64,000 nucleotides of DNA from the NCBI GenBank assembly GCA_002838945.1, contig PGXB01000008.1:1-64000 (forward strand). Direction: 5' to 3'. Origin of the DNA: a candidate division Zixibacteria bacterium HGW-Zixibacteria-1. Lineage in GTDB: Bacteria; Zixibacteria; MSB-5A5; GN15; PGXB01. The notes below the pieces were generated by a model, which worked only from the letters and a program-made list of their open reading frames with translations, ran no database searches and had not been told where the DNA came from. The position numbers were made by a program, and so were the translations under genes. Shown here piece by piece: positions 16,486-25,823 of this stretch. How positions within the stretch are numbered: the stretch's first letter is position 1; each line of letters begins with the position of its first letter.

Positions 16486-17427
16486 TTACTCTTCAAGATC
16501 AGTATAAATAATCGTCCCTCGTTTGCCGCAGGCGTAGATTCTTCGGCCTACTTTCTGAATGGCATTGAGATCAAACCCGACCGTGCTGGCTTCGGGTGTC
16601 CAGTTGCGGCCGGAGTCCTCGGTGTACAGAATATCGCCGTAGGTCCCGACAATATAGGCCCTTTTGGAATCCAGCATAAGAATATCGAAATAAGTGGCAG
16701 TATCTACCAGGACATTAGTAATTTCCCAACTTTTTCCACGATCCGATGATAGCGCCAGCAGGCCGCTGCCGCCGACCAGAATCCCATAATTTCCCCTGAT
16801 GACCGCTGCCATTGGAATTTTCCCCGAGGCGACCTCGGCCGTGTCCCATTCTTTTCCCATATTATCGGATAAGTAAACAGTTCTCAGTCCGGTAACCGTA
16901 ATCAATTGTTCGGGAGAGATATCTATGTGCCTGATTTTGCGACCGGCGACATTCAGGGAATCCCAGGTCTTGCCGCCATCGGAAGTCGATAATATGAAAC
17001 CAACATCAATCGATGTTTTACTGTAGTTGGAACCGGCAATAAAACCATGCAGAGAATCGATAAAAGAAATGGCCGTCAGGCGCATATCGGGATGCCGATT
17101 GGATGCGGTCCAGTTGCGGCCGGCGTCCACAGATTGCAATATCAGGCCATCGTCGCCCACCGCAAAGCCGTTTTTGCCGTCGGGCAAAAAACAAATATCA
17201 TACAGATTGGAAGGAAATGAGGCCGTTTCTATTTGAGGGGTCGCACCCGATAAATCCAGCGAGACGACAAGGCCTTCCCGCGATACCAGATAACCTCTGT
17301 TTTCATCAACGAAGTATAATGATGTAAATTCGTAGTTGAATGAGACCGGCAATTGGTGCCAGTGGGCGGCTATGGCCGCTGTGGCCGGAAGTATGAGGAG
17401 GATTATAACCAAAATAAATCTTTTCAT
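16486..17427 (-). CDS. Ycf48/HCF136-like beta-propeller, exported
   Basis: A signal peptide (MKRFILVIILLILPATAAIAA) precedes six or seven repeats with the BNR/Ycf48 pattern: S.DGG.TW or S.D.G..W, then a V/IGG or IVGTYGDILYT strand. Examples are STSDGGKTWDS, SSDRGKSWEI and TEDSGRNWTPE. In cyanobacteria Ycf48 assists photosystem II assembly; in non-photosynthetic bacteria such propellers are exported proteins of unknown binding role, so the photosystem name should not be taken literally. It stands alone and is divergent from ftsE. Confidence 0.85.
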   Translation of the reverse strand: MKRFILVIILLILPATAAIAAHWHQLPVSFNYEFTSLYFVDENRGYLVSREGLVVSLDLSGATPQIETASFPSNLYDICFLPDGKNGFAVGDDGLILQSVDAGRNWTASNRHPDMRLTAISFIDSLHGFIAGSNYSKTSIDVGFILSTSDGGKTWDSLNVAGRKIRHIDISPEQLITVTGLRTVYLSDNMGKEWDTAEVASGKIPMAAVIRGNYGILVGGSGLLALSSDRGKSWEITNVLVDTATYFDILMLDSKRAYIVGTYGDILYTEDSGRNWTPEASTVGFDLNAIQKVGRRIYACGKRGTIIYTDLEE

Positions 17428-17460
17428 AAGATAGCCTGAATTCCCTCAAATTAATATTTA

Positions 17461-17489
17461 TTGAAAACGCATCTTTTTTATCATATGTT
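17461..17489 (+). promoter_or_regulatory. Candidate promoter of the ftsEX operon
   Basis: TTGAAA (17461-17466), 17 bases, TATGTT (17484-17489). The start near 17496 leaves about 30 bases including GGACGAAG before the TTG start at 17526. Confidence 0.45.
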
Positions 17490-17525
17490 TATACAATAAA
17501 AGTAACAATTACGGACGAAGTCAAT

Positions 17526-18194
17526 TTGAATAAAGGTAATAATATAATTGAGCTGGCGGAAGTTTCGCTGATTGGAGCGGCCGGGAAGAAAGTCTTTGAC
17601 GGCCTGAATTTATCCCTTTCCTATGGTAAATCGGCCGTAATTCAGGGACCGACGGGGGCAGGCAAAACCTCATTTGTGGAATTAATTGTCGGTGCGAAAA
17701 AGCCCGCCGCCGGCACTGTCCTGGTGTTCGGAAAGAATATTTATGATAAAGGCGGGCAAAATCTCACTCAAATCAGAAGAAAAACCGGCGGGGTGGGCGG
17801 GATTTTTCAGCCCATTGCTTATCAGACAGTATTTGAAAATATGTCATATCCACTGATTTTGCGTGGGGACAGATCCGGAAAAAGGAAATCCCGTGTCATG
17901 GAAGTTCTGGGCCAGCTTAATTTGCTTGGCAAAAAAAATGAGATAGCCTTCAATCTTTCCCGTGGCGAGGAAATATTGCTGATGCTTGGACGCGCCATTG
18001 TGGCCGATCAGCCGCTGATTCTGATAGATGAACCGCTGTCGGGACTGGATTTGGACATGGCCCAGGTGGTTTCGGAAAAACTCAAACGACTGGCGGTTGC
18101 CGGGCACAGCCTGATAATCCTGACCTCGGGACAAACCGGCTTTCGATTGCCGGGAGCCGAAGAATATTCAATTTCGTACGGTAAGTTAATATGA
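17526..18194 (+). CDS. ftsE: FtsE-like cell-division ABC ATPase with altered H-loop
   Basis: 222 residues with Walker A GPTGAGKTS (41-49), Q-loop Gln95, a signature region reading LSRGEE (144-149) where FtsE normally has LSGGEQ, and Walker B LILIDEP with Glu169. The H-loop position, ATHD in E. coli FtsE, here reads LTSG, so the switch histidine is Ser201. FtsE pairs with FtsX to open amidase activators at the septum in an ATP-dependent way. The TTG start is the only reasonable one; GGACGAAG lies upstream and no ATG occurs before residue 106. It overlaps ftsX by four bases (ATGA). Confidence 0.88.
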   Translation: MNKGNNIIELAEVSLIGAAGKKVFDGLNLSLSYGKSAVIQGPTGAGKTSFVELIVGAKKPAAGTVLVFGKNIYDKGGQNLTQIRRKTGGVGGIFQPIAYQTVFENMSYPLILRGDRSGKRKSRVMEVLGQLNLLGKKNEIAFNLSRGEEILLMLGRAIVADQPLILIDEPLSGLDLDMAQVVSEKLKRLAVAGHSLIILTSGQTGFRLPGAEEYSISYGKLI

Positions 18195-19045
18195 GTCGAT
18201 TCTTTTATCTGATTGCGAAATCGACGCGCAATATTGTAGCGCGACCATTATCCGCCATGACTTCGTTATTGTCACTGCTACTGCTATTCCTGATGTTTGA
18301 TCTGGTCTGGATATCGGCTCTTTCATCCGGCCGTTATCTTGAAAAAATCACCACCGATATCGATATGGAATTGTTTCTTGATGACTCATTGCCCGATTCA
18401 ACCCTGTCTGTGGTCCTCAGGAGTATTAGTGATATGGACGGCATTAATGAGGTCAAATATATTGATAAGGAAACGGCCAGAGAAAAACTTGATGCCATGA
18501 TGGGAGCCGATTTGCTTGAGGGACTGTCCGATAACCCATTACCGCGGTCCATAATTATCTCTTTCACTGATCAATATCAAAACAGCGCTTATCTGGCTGA
18601 TCTGGAGGGGAATTTCAGACGCTTAAAAGGTGTTTCGGAAATTTTTTACCCGAAGAGTTGGCTGGAGAAGATCGAAAATACACGAAGTCTTGTGATCAAA
18701 ATCGTCATTTTTCTTGGTATCGTTATCTCGCTGGCGGTGATATTGAACCTGTTACATTCAATCAGATTATCAGCCAGGTCCCGGGGGCAGGAACTACTGC
18801 AACATCGTCTCCTGGGAGCCGGACGGGCCTTTCTTTCGGTCCCGTATATACTTGAAGGCATCTTTTATTCTCTGGCCGCCGCCGTTGCCGGATGGGTGGT
18901 AATATTTTATGCCTTTGGGAGATTGTCCTTCCAGGGATTTGATGTTGTTTTTCCCGGTCAGTATGAAATCGTCTATTTTTGCGTGGCAGCGGCGATTATA
19001 GGACTGCTGGGCGGATACACCGGGATTAGAAGGTCATTGCGATGA
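18191..19045 (+). CDS. ftsX: FtsX cell-division permease-like protein
   Basis: 284 residues with the FtsX layout. One membrane helix (about 20-42) precedes a periplasmic domain of roughly 125 residues containing the family pattern V.YI.KE.A...L (VKYIDKETAREKL), then three further helices with the MacB/FtsX C-terminal fold. The periplasmic loop is where FtsX engages EnvC-type activators, and the next gene encodes one. It overlaps ftsE and the next gene by four bases each, so all three are translationally coupled. Confidence 0.92.
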   Translation: MSRFFYLIAKSTRNIVARPLSAMTSLLSLLLLFLMFDLVWISALSSGRYLEKITTDIDMELFLDDSLPDSTLSVVLRSISDMDGINEVKYIDKETAREKLDAMMGADLLEGLSDNPLPRSIIISFTDQYQNSAYLADLEGNFRRLKGVSEIFYPKSWLEKIENTRSLVIKIVIFLGIVISLAVILNLLHSIRLSARSRGQELLQHRLLGAGRAFLSVPYILEGIFYSLAAAVAGWVVIFYAFGRLSFQGFDVVFPGQYEIVYFCVAAAIIGLLGGYTGIRRSLR

Positions 19046-20226
19046 ATGTGTCTTTAGGAAAATATCTATTGGCCATATTTGTTTTCGGTCTGATTATGTT
19101 TGTCAGCGCCGGGCCGGCTTTTTCCACGGATATTCAGGAGCAAAAACAGGAGCTGGAGAAAATCAGAAAAGAGATGGAAGATTCACAGAAGAATCTTGAC
19201 TCACTCAGGAATGTCGAAAAAAAGGTGTTGAAAGATATTTCGGAATATGAGCAGCGCGCTTCTATGAATAAAACGGTGCTTGACCGCCTCAACAAGCAGT
19301 TGAACGGACTTCGCAAGGATATCGAGTCATCCAAGGGGACGATGGCTTCTTCGGAAAAACACTATACCGGATCTTACGGCCGATACCTGACCAACCTGAA
19401 GTACTATTATTCGGGTATTCGGCCCGAAGGGCGGGTCCTGTCCGACGAGATCAAAAAGGAAAAAGACGCCTTCAAGAAAAGGGTATATCTCAAGGCGTTG
19501 GCTGAGTATGATAAAGAAGAGCTAACAATGGCCTCGGATTTATTACAGGCGGCCGACAAAGAGTTTTCGGATCTGGTTGACGAGGAAAGATCGGTTTCGG
19601 ATGTAAGTAAAAAGAAGAAGAGCGAGTATACGATTATAACTTCCCAGAAAGAGAAAAAAGAGCGCGACCTGACCAAAGTTCGCCGGAAGAAGGAAAATGA
19701 GGCGGATAAATTGATAACTCTTACGGAGGCGGCGCGCCAGATGGAGGAATTGGTATCGCGACTGGAGCAGGCCCGGCTTGATCGGGAACGATCCAGCGCC
19801 CCGATTGACTTCAATTTCGAAACCGGCCATTTCGCCACATATAAGGGCGCTCTATATGCTCCGATCAAGGGAACAGTCACGAGCGGTTTTGGCTGGAAGA
19901 CCGATAAAATAACAAAATTGAAATCTTATTCTCCCGGCATTGAAATAAAGGGCGCCCAGAATGTATCAGTCATGGCGGTTGCAGCGGGGATGGTTGCCTA
20001 TTTGGGAAATCTCAGAGGATATGACAATTTTGTGATTATCGAGCACGAGGATGGTTATTACTCTACTTATGCCGGGCTGGATAATTTAAGGGTCGTTCAG
20101 AACCAGATTGTTGACAAGGGGGATAAACTGGGCAGCGCCCCCAATGGAATTATAAAATTTGAATTAAGACAGGGCCGGGAACCGCTTGACCCGGTGGAAT
20201 GGATACTATTTGACTCCTTTAAATAG
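19042..20226 (+). CDS. envC: EnvC-like murein hydrolase activator with degenerate LytM domain
   Basis: A signal peptide (about 1-28) is followed by a long coiled coil (30-105 and 150-250) and a C-terminal M23/LytM domain (265-394). The zinc ligands of active LytM enzymes are missing: the HxGxD position reads SPGIE (297-301), the second His of the Y.HL motif is Gly (YAGL), and HFE is KFE (372-374). This is the pattern of EnvC, which does not cut peptidoglycan itself but activates amidases when released by FtsEX. No amidase gene is in the window. The 4-base overlap with ftsX supports the complex. Confidence 0.9.
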   Translation: MNVSLGKYLLAIFVFGLIMFVSAGPAFSTDIQEQKQELEKIRKEMEDSQKNLDSLRNVEKKVLKDISEYEQRASMNKTVLDRLNKQLNGLRKDIESSKGTMASSEKHYTGSYGRYLTNLKYYYSGIRPEGRVLSDEIKKEKDAFKKRVYLKALAEYDKEELTMASDLLQAADKEFSDLVDEERSVSDVSKKKKSEYTIITSQKEKKERDLTKVRRKKENEADKLITLTEAARQMEELVSRLEQARLDRERSSAPIDFNFETGHFATYKGALYAPIKGTVTSGFGWKTDKITKLKSYSPGIEIKGAQNVSVMAVAAGMVAYLGNLRGYDNFVIIEHEDGYYSTYAGLDNLRVVQNQIVDKGDKLGSAPNGIIKFELRQGREPLDPVEWILFDSFK

Positions 20227-21331
20227 CATATACGGGCAGGAAATCGCCCGAAAGATACTGCGAAACTCTTTCAACCGAAACAGGCTTGCGTCCACTTATC
20301 TTTTCTACGGTGATGACGGCCTCGGCAAATGGGCGGTGGCCGTGGCTCTGGCGGCGCTCGTGACCTGCGAAAAACCGGTTACAGACGAAACCGGCGCGGC
20401 CATTGATGCCTGCGGGGAATGCCGCAATTGCCGGCAGGTTTTAAATCTCAATTTCCCAGAAATGTTTTTTGCGGTCCCGATTCCTCCACATCGCTCCGAG
20501 AGCGACGCCACCGAATCAGTGCTGGAGTTCCTGCAGCAGAAACGTGAAGAGCCTTATCGCATTATAACTTCGACCCGCCAATTGACCATCCCGATCAGCG
20601 TTGCCCGCGAAATCAAGCGTCGAACCGCGATTAAACCGCCCGAAGGCGCCAGAAGAGTGATATTGTTTTATCAGATGGAGAAAATGCTGGCCTCCTCGGC
20701 CGATTCCCTTCTAAAGCTGATTGAAGAGCCCCCGCCCGAGACGATTATTATTTTGACCGTCCGCGATCCCGAGAATTTGCTGCCGACCATTCAATCCCGC
20801 GCCCAGAAAATAGCCTTTCGGCCGATAGCGGCAGTCGAAATATCAAAATATCTTGTGGCCAAATATAAAATATCCGAGGAAAAGGCGGAATTTTTCTCCC
20901 GCCTGTCCGAAGGGTCCCTGGGGAGGGCGGTGGCGCTGGTCAATGAGGAAGAGTCGTCGGTTCGCGAGGTTTCCTTTTTAATGTTTAAGGCCCTGTTTCA
21001 GAAAGACAACCCGTCGGCTTTTGCGGTAATAAATGAGCTGATTAACCCCAATAACCGGGGCGAGGCGGAACAGGTTCTTCAATTCTGGCAATCATTTATG
21101 AGCGACTTGATGCTTTTGAAGTATGGCCGGGCCGCCTCCGGGCTGGTTAATACGGATCTTGCCCCGGAGTTGGAAAAACTGGCCAATCAGGTCGCCGGGG
21201 GGGAGCGGTTTTGCGCGCTGGTGGACCATATTAAAGATATGCATATTTCTATTAAAAGAAATGTTCAGCTCCGCCCGGCCATGGCCGCCTTCGTATTTAA
21301 TTTTAAAAAGCATATCGGGCAATCCACTTGA
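20210..21331 (+). CDS. holB: DNA polymerase III delta-prime subunit
   Basis: A clamp-loader AAA+ protein of 373 residues. It shows the N-terminal YGQEIARKIL (the family IGQ motif), the P-loop region GDDGLGKWA where the usual Thr/Ser after GK is Trp as often seen in non-hydrolysing delta-prime, a four-Cys zinc module (C..ACGECRNC), DSLLKLIEEPP, and SRA in place of the SRC arginine-finger motif. With DnaX and delta it loads the beta clamp. I start at TTG 20210 because it puts the conserved motif near the N-terminus and shortens the overlap with the upstream gene to 17 bases; TTG 20186 is possible. Internal G7 at about 21197. Confidence 0.88.
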   Translation: MTPLNSIYGQEIARKILRNSFNRNRLASTYLFYGDDGLGKWAVAVALAALVTCEKPVTDETGAAIDACGECRNCRQVLNLNFPEMFFAVPIPPHRSESDATESVLEFLQQKREEPYRIITSTRQLTIPISVAREIKRRTAIKPPEGARRVILFYQMEKMLASSADSLLKLIEEPPPETIIILTVRDPENLLPTIQSRAQKIAFRPIAAVEISKYLVAKYKISEEKAEFFSRLSEGSLGRAVALVNEEESSVREVSFLMFKALFQKDNPSAFAVINELINPNNRGEAEQVLQFWQSFMSDLMLLKYGRAASGLVNTDLAPELEKLANQVAGGERFCALVDHIKDMHISIKRNVQLRPAMAAFVFNFKKHIGQST

Positions 21332-21375
21332 CAGGTTTTCCTGATTTTGTAACTTAAAGATTTTGAGGAAGAAAT

Positions 21376-22281
21376 ATGCCTGATTTATATCTTGTTGAGT
21401 TTAAGGGGAATCGAAGAGAATTCTATAATAATACATATTATCATTCTCTGAATATTAATGACTATGTGATTGTGGAGGCTGAGCGGGGTGAGGATGCCGG
21501 TCTTTTGAAAAAGAAGGTTGAGAAGGAAATTGATTTTTCGGACGATGTCAAGCCGCGCTCGATTTTAAGACCGGCCAGTGAAGATGACCGGACAAAGATT
21601 GCGGAGAATCATACCGATGAAGATGCCGCCTGGGAGAAGGCCAAGGGCTTGGTTGAAAAGCACAAGCTGGACATGAAGCTGGTCGATATCGAGTATCAAT
21701 TTGATCGAAACAAACTGACTTTTTATTTCACGGCTGAGCATCGGGTGGATTTCCGGGCGCTGGTTCGGGACCTGGCCGCTGTCTACAGGACCAGAATCGA
21801 ACTGCGTCAGATAGGGGTGCGGGATGAGGCCAAACGGATCGGCGGTTTCGGTATTTGCGGACTACAGCTTTGTTGTTCCTCTTTCCTGAGAAAATTCGAT
21901 CCGATTTCCACCCAGGATGCGCGGGTTCAGGGTTTATCTCTCAATCCCTCCAAAATATCCGGAAATTGTGGCCGGTTGTTATGCTGTCTGCGCTATGAAG
22001 CAGATTTCTACTCTAATGTCCGTGAGAAATATCCCGAGGTGGGCGAAAACTATGAAACAGAGCGCGGTATTGGTGCCGTCGATCGTATCAATGTTTTCGA
22101 GGATTATATGGTGGTCAGGCTGGAGGCCGGTGAAGAGGTTAAGATATTTGGCCGCGATATCAAGAAGCAACAGCGCCAGGAAACCTCATTCTTCAAGAAG
22201 TTATATGACTCCCTGGCCAAGGATAAAGACACCAAGCCACCTGATGAAGAAGATTATCAGCAGGATGAACAATTTGAGTAA
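21376..22281 (+). CDS. ricT: PSP1-domain protein, RicT/YaaT family
   Basis: 301 residues. The PSP1 core is recognised by GICGLQLCCSSFLR...SLNPSKISGNCGRLLCCLRYE, with the conserved cysteines that in the Bacillus RicT complex help bind an Fe-S cluster. RicT works with RicA and RicF in RNA maturation control. No RicA/RicF homologue is visible here, so only the family is certain. The C-terminus is charged and probably disordered. AGGAAG lies before the ATG. The order holB-ricT-metG-tatD-rsmA is also that of the Bacillus subtilis chromosome, minus some intervening genes. Confidence 0.9.
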   Translation: MPDLYLVEFKGNRREFYNNTYYHSLNINDYVIVEAERGEDAGLLKKKVEKEIDFSDDVKPRSILRPASEDDRTKIAENHTDEDAAWEKAKGLVEKHKLDMKLVDIEYQFDRNKLTFYFTAEHRVDFRALVRDLAAVYRTRIELRQIGVRDEAKRIGGFGICGLQLCCSSFLRKFDPISTQDARVQGLSLNPSKISGNCGRLLCCLRYEADFYSNVREKYPEVGENYETERGIGAVDRINVFEDYMVVRLEAGEEVKIFGRDIKKQQRQETSFFKKLYDSLAKDKDTKPPDEEDYQQDEQFE

Positions 22282-22294
22282 TCGGAGGTGACCC

Positions 22295-24202
22295 TTGCAG
22301 AAGCCGTTCTACATCACCACGCCCATCTACTATGTCAACGACCGCCCGCATATCGGGCATTCCTATACGACCATAGCCGCTGACCTGATGACCAGATTCC
22401 ATCGCCTCAACGGGCGCGAGGCTTTTTTCCTGACCGGGACGGATGAGCATGGCACCAAAGTGGCCGAAGCCGCCGCCGCCGCCGGTCTGGATCCTCAGGC
22501 TTTTTGTGATCAGGTCGTTAGCCAATTCAAAAATGCCTGGAAATTGCTTTCGATAGAGTATGATGACTTTATCCGGACCACCGAAGAACGGCATATCAAG
22601 TCTTTCCAGAAAGTCCTTACCATCCTGAAAGATGCCAGGACCGATGATGGCCGGGAGGTTATATATTCCGACACATATGAGGGTCTTTACTGCAATGGAT
22701 GTGAAAAATTCCTGACCGAGAAGGATCTGGTTAACGGCGTCTGCCCCGATCACCTGAAACCGCCGCAGATCCTGAAAGAGAAAAACTATTTTTTCAGGTT
22801 GAACGCCTATATCGATAAAGTGAAGAGCCTGATTGAATCAAATGAATTAATCATTTTGCCGGAAGAGCGCCGCCGTGAAGTGCTCGGCCTTATCAATCAT
22901 GGGCTGCCGGATTTTTCGATATCACGAGAAAGAGTTACATGGGGCATTCCGCTGCCGTTCGATTCTTCGCAGCATGCCTATGTCTGGGTTGACGCGCTGT
23001 TCAACTATATCACCGGAATTGGCTATGGGGTCGATGATGAACATTTCAGAAAGTGGTGGGAACAGTCCGAAGTGGTCCACTTCATGGGTAAGGAAATTCT
23101 CAAGTTTCATTGCATTTTATGGCCGGCGATGCTGATGGCAGTCAAGCTGCCTCTTCCTAAAATAATGTTGCTTCACGGTTGGTTCACCATAGACGGCGTC
23201 AAGATGTCGAAAACTCTGGGGAACATGATTCCGCCGGAAGAATTGGTGGAGCAATTTGGGTCCGATGCCACCCGTTATTTGCTGCTGACTCAATATCCAT
23301 TCGGTATCGATGGCGATATAAAAAGGTCGCAGTTTATTACGAAGTACAACAGCGACCTGGCCAATGATCTGGGCAACCTTGTGTCGCGGGTGGCCAAGAT
23401 GATTATTTCCAATTTCGACGGCAAATTGCCGCCTCCGGCTAAAGAACTCACAGGCGTTAATGATTTGATCGGTCAGAGCGAGTCGGCGGTCGAGTCGGCC
23501 ATCGAACATTATTACAATTTCCGTATCGGTAATGCCATCGATGATGCGATGAATCTGGTCCGCATGTCCAACAGATTCTTCGACACCAATGCGCCGTGGA
23601 AAATGGTCAAGGAAGGTAAATTGAAAGAGGCCGGGGGCGTGCTATATATCTGCGCCGAAGTGATCCGAATCGTGTCCATTTTGTTATATCCGGCCATGCC
23701 CAATAAATGTCTTGAGATATTATCTGTTTTCGGGCTTGGCCGTGAAGATTTGAGTATTGACCTGGCCCGGACCTTTTTCCAGCTAAGACCCGGCGGAAAC
23801 ATCGCCATTAAGGAATCGGTCTTCCCGCGATTGAAGGATTCCGCCAAAGAGGCGAAAACCGAGAAAAAGGAAGACGATAATTTATTGGATATTGCCGAGT
23901 TTTACCGGGTGGAACTGGTTGTGGCCGAAGTGCTCGAAGCCGAAAAGGTCGAGGGCGCTGACAAGCTGTTGAGAATGCAAATCGATGTCGGCAGCGAAAA
24001 ACGCCAGATTGTCGCCGGCATCGCCCAGCACTATACGCCGGAACAGATGGTCGGGAAAAAGATAATTGTCGTCAAAAACCTCAAGCCGGCAACAATCAGG
24101 GGAATTGAATCAAAGGGTATGCTTCTGGCGGCCAAAAAGGGGAAACAGCTGAGTGTCATCACACCCGAGACCGATCTTCCCCCCGGAGCTACGATCAGCT
24201 GA
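22295..24202 (+). CDS. metG: Methionyl-tRNA synthetase
   Basis: A class I synthetase of 635 residues that charges tRNA-Met. HIGH is at 19-22 and KMSKT at 303-307. A zinc knuckle in the connective peptide is suggested by C133-NG-C136 and C150-PD-H153. The C-terminal 100 residues (from about 532) form a tRNA-binding OB domain (TRBD, as in Arc1p/EMAP). Start is TTG 22295, six bases after GGAGGTG; no ATG fits the conserved N-terminus FYITTPIYYVN. It overlaps tatD by one base (TGATG). Confidence 0.96.
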   Translation: MQKPFYITTPIYYVNDRPHIGHSYTTIAADLMTRFHRLNGREAFFLTGTDEHGTKVAEAAAAAGLDPQAFCDQVVSQFKNAWKLLSIEYDDFIRTTEERHIKSFQKVLTILKDARTDDGREVIYSDTYEGLYCNGCEKFLTEKDLVNGVCPDHLKPPQILKEKNYFFRLNAYIDKVKSLIESNELIILPEERRREVLGLINHGLPDFSISRERVTWGIPLPFDSSQHAYVWVDALFNYITGIGYGVDDEHFRKWWEQSEVVHFMGKEILKFHCILWPAMLMAVKLPLPKIMLLHGWFTIDGVKMSKTLGNMIPPEELVEQFGSDATRYLLLTQYPFGIDGDIKRSQFITKYNSDLANDLGNLVSRVAKMIISNFDGKLPPPAKELTGVNDLIGQSESAVESAIEHYYNFRIGNAIDDAMNLVRMSNRFFDTNAPWKMVKEGKLKEAGGVLYICAEVIRIVSILLYPAMPNKCLEILSVFGLGREDLSIDLARTFFQLRPGGNIAIKESVFPRLKDSAKEAKTEKKEDDNLLDIAEFYRVELVVAEVLEAEKVEGADKLLRMQIDVGSEKRQIVAGIAQHYTPEQMVGKKIIVVKNLKPATIRGIESKGMLLAAKKGKQLSVITPETDLPPGATIS

Positions 24203-24978
24203 TGATTGACTCGCACTGTCACCTCGACTTCAAAGATTTCAGCGGCAGGCTCGAAGACATAATCAAAAATGCTCTTTTAGCTGGTGTCCATACCATGGTT
24301 AACATCGGCGCCGATCTTCGAACTTCGATCAATTCCGTCAAGCTGGCCGATGAATATGACTGCATTTTTGCCACGGTCGGAGTGCACCCTCACGACGCGA
24401 AGAAATACAACGCGGATGTCGAGGATCAGTTAATACAGCTAATGAATAATAAAAGAGTGGTTGCAGTCGGGGAGATCGGCCTGGATTTTTATCGGGATCT
24501 TTCACCTCGTGATCTTCAAAAAAAAGTCTTCCGGCGGCAGCTCGAAATAGCGGTTGATCGAAAACTCCCGGTCGTGATTCATTCGCGCGAGTCATTCGGG
24601 GAGACAGTGGAAATCGTCAAAGAATATTCCAGTCGGCTGGTCGGGGGAGTCTTTCATTGTTTTCCCGGGACGACAAAGGACGCTATTGAAGTGATTGATT
24701 TGGGTCTTCATATCTCTGTCGGCGGAGTCATTACTTTTCCCAGAGCCAGAATGGCCGAAGTGGCGACCGAAGTGCCCCTGGATAAAATTTTGCTCGAAAC
24801 CGACAGTCCCTACCTTACGCCGGAGCCGTATCGGGGCAAAACCAATCAGCCCGCATATGTCAGATTTGTTCGAGACAAACTGGCGCAGTTGCGCGGAATA
24901 TCGGCCAAAGAGGTGGAGAAAATCACCGACCGCAACTGCCAGAAGATGTATCGTCTGGTCGAAGTGTTCGGGGATTGA
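24202..24978 (+). CDS. tatD: TatD family metal-dependent deoxyribonuclease
   Basis: 258 residues of amidohydrolase-type TIM barrel with the full TatD metal set: DSHCHLD at the N-terminus, GEIGLDFYRD, VIHSRE, VFHCFPG and LLETDSPYLTP. Family members are Mg-dependent 3'-5' DNA exonucleases and D-aminoacyl-tRNA deacylase relatives. Its ATG shares one base with the metG stop, and rsmA begins two bases after its own stop, so it sits mid-operon. This metG-tatD-rsmA order is common across bacteria. Confidence 0.94.
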   Translation: MIDSHCHLDFKDFSGRLEDIIKNALLAGVHTMVNIGADLRTSINSVKLADEYDCIFATVGVHPHDAKKYNADVEDQLIQLMNNKRVVAVGEIGLDFYRDLSPRDLQKKVFRRQLEIAVDRKLPVVIHSRESFGETVEIVKEYSSRLVGGVFHCFPGTTKDAIEVIDLGLHISVGGVITFPRARMAEVATEVPLDKILLETDSPYLTPEPYRGKTNQPAYVRFVRDKLAQLRGISAKEVEKITDRNCQKMYRLVEVFGD

Positions 24979-24980
24979 TT

Positions 24981-25775
24981 ATGGCCCGTCCCAAAAAAAG
25001 ATTTTCCCAGAATTTCCTGGTGGATGATAATATCGCCGAACGGATAGTCGGTTTACTTGATATCCATAAAGAAGATGCCGTTTTTGAAATTGGTTCCGGC
25101 CGCGGAATGCTGACCCGCCTTATTGCCGAAACCGGCGCCAGATTGTACTCCTTTGAGATCGATACCGATCTTGTCCATGAACTGCAGCCGAGGTTCAAAA
25201 ATTACCCTAATGTCAATATTGTCAACATTGATTTCCTTATAGTTGAACCATTTGAAAAACGAGAGGGCGGCTTCAAGCTGATCGGCAATATTCCCTATGA
25301 TATTACCTCGCCGATTATTGATTGGATAACAAGGTATCATAAATATATTACCCGGGCGGTGATTACCGCTCAAAAGGAATTGGCCGACCGAATCAGTTCC
25401 GGTCCCGGAAGCAGGAACTGGGCGCCCATTTCCATTTTCGCACAATGTTATTATAATATTACATCTGCTCTAACCATTCCACCCGGCGCCTTCACGCCGA
25501 AACCCAAAGTCTATTCATCGACACTGCTTTTCGAACCGAGGGAAGCGTACCGGATCGATGATTGGGATTTTTTTGAAAACGTCGTCAGGGCCTCATTCAG
25601 GAATCGGCGCAAACTTCTGACGAACAATCTGGCTGATTTTGAAGGGTTGAAAAAGGATGGTCTTGAGAAAATTCTCGACCGGGCCGGACTGCCGAAACTG
25701 GTTCGCGCCGAGCAGATTGATATCGAGCAGTTTATATTGCTGTCGAAGCTGATAAAGACTTCGGTTTTATCTTGA
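24981..25775 (+). CDS. rsmA: 16S rRNA (adenine1518/1519-N6) dimethyltransferase
   Basis: A Rossmann-fold methyltransferase of 265 residues with FSQNFLVDD at the start, the SAM motif EIGSGRGMLT, the acidic FEIDTDL and the catalytic NIPYDI (motif IV) of the KsgA/Dim1 family. It dimethylates two adenines of 16S helix 45 late in 30S assembly. ATG 24981 chosen over TTG 24975 because GGGGAT is correctly spaced from it. It lies directly after tatD. Confidence 0.95.
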   Translation: MARPKKRFSQNFLVDDNIAERIVGLLDIHKEDAVFEIGSGRGMLTRLIAETGARLYSFEIDTDLVHELQPRFKNYPNVNIVNIDFLIVEPFEKREGGFKLIGNIPYDITSPIIDWITRYHKYITRAVITAQKELADRISSGPGSRNWAPISIFAQCYYNITSALTIPPGAFTPKPKVYSSTLLFEPREAYRIDDWDFFENVVRASFRNRRKLLTNNLADFEGLKKDGLEKILDRAGLPKLVRAEQIDIEQFILLSKLIKTSVLS

Positions 25776-25823
25776 TACTGAATTCATAAAAATCTAAATT
25801 ATCAAAAAACAGGGGATGTGCCT

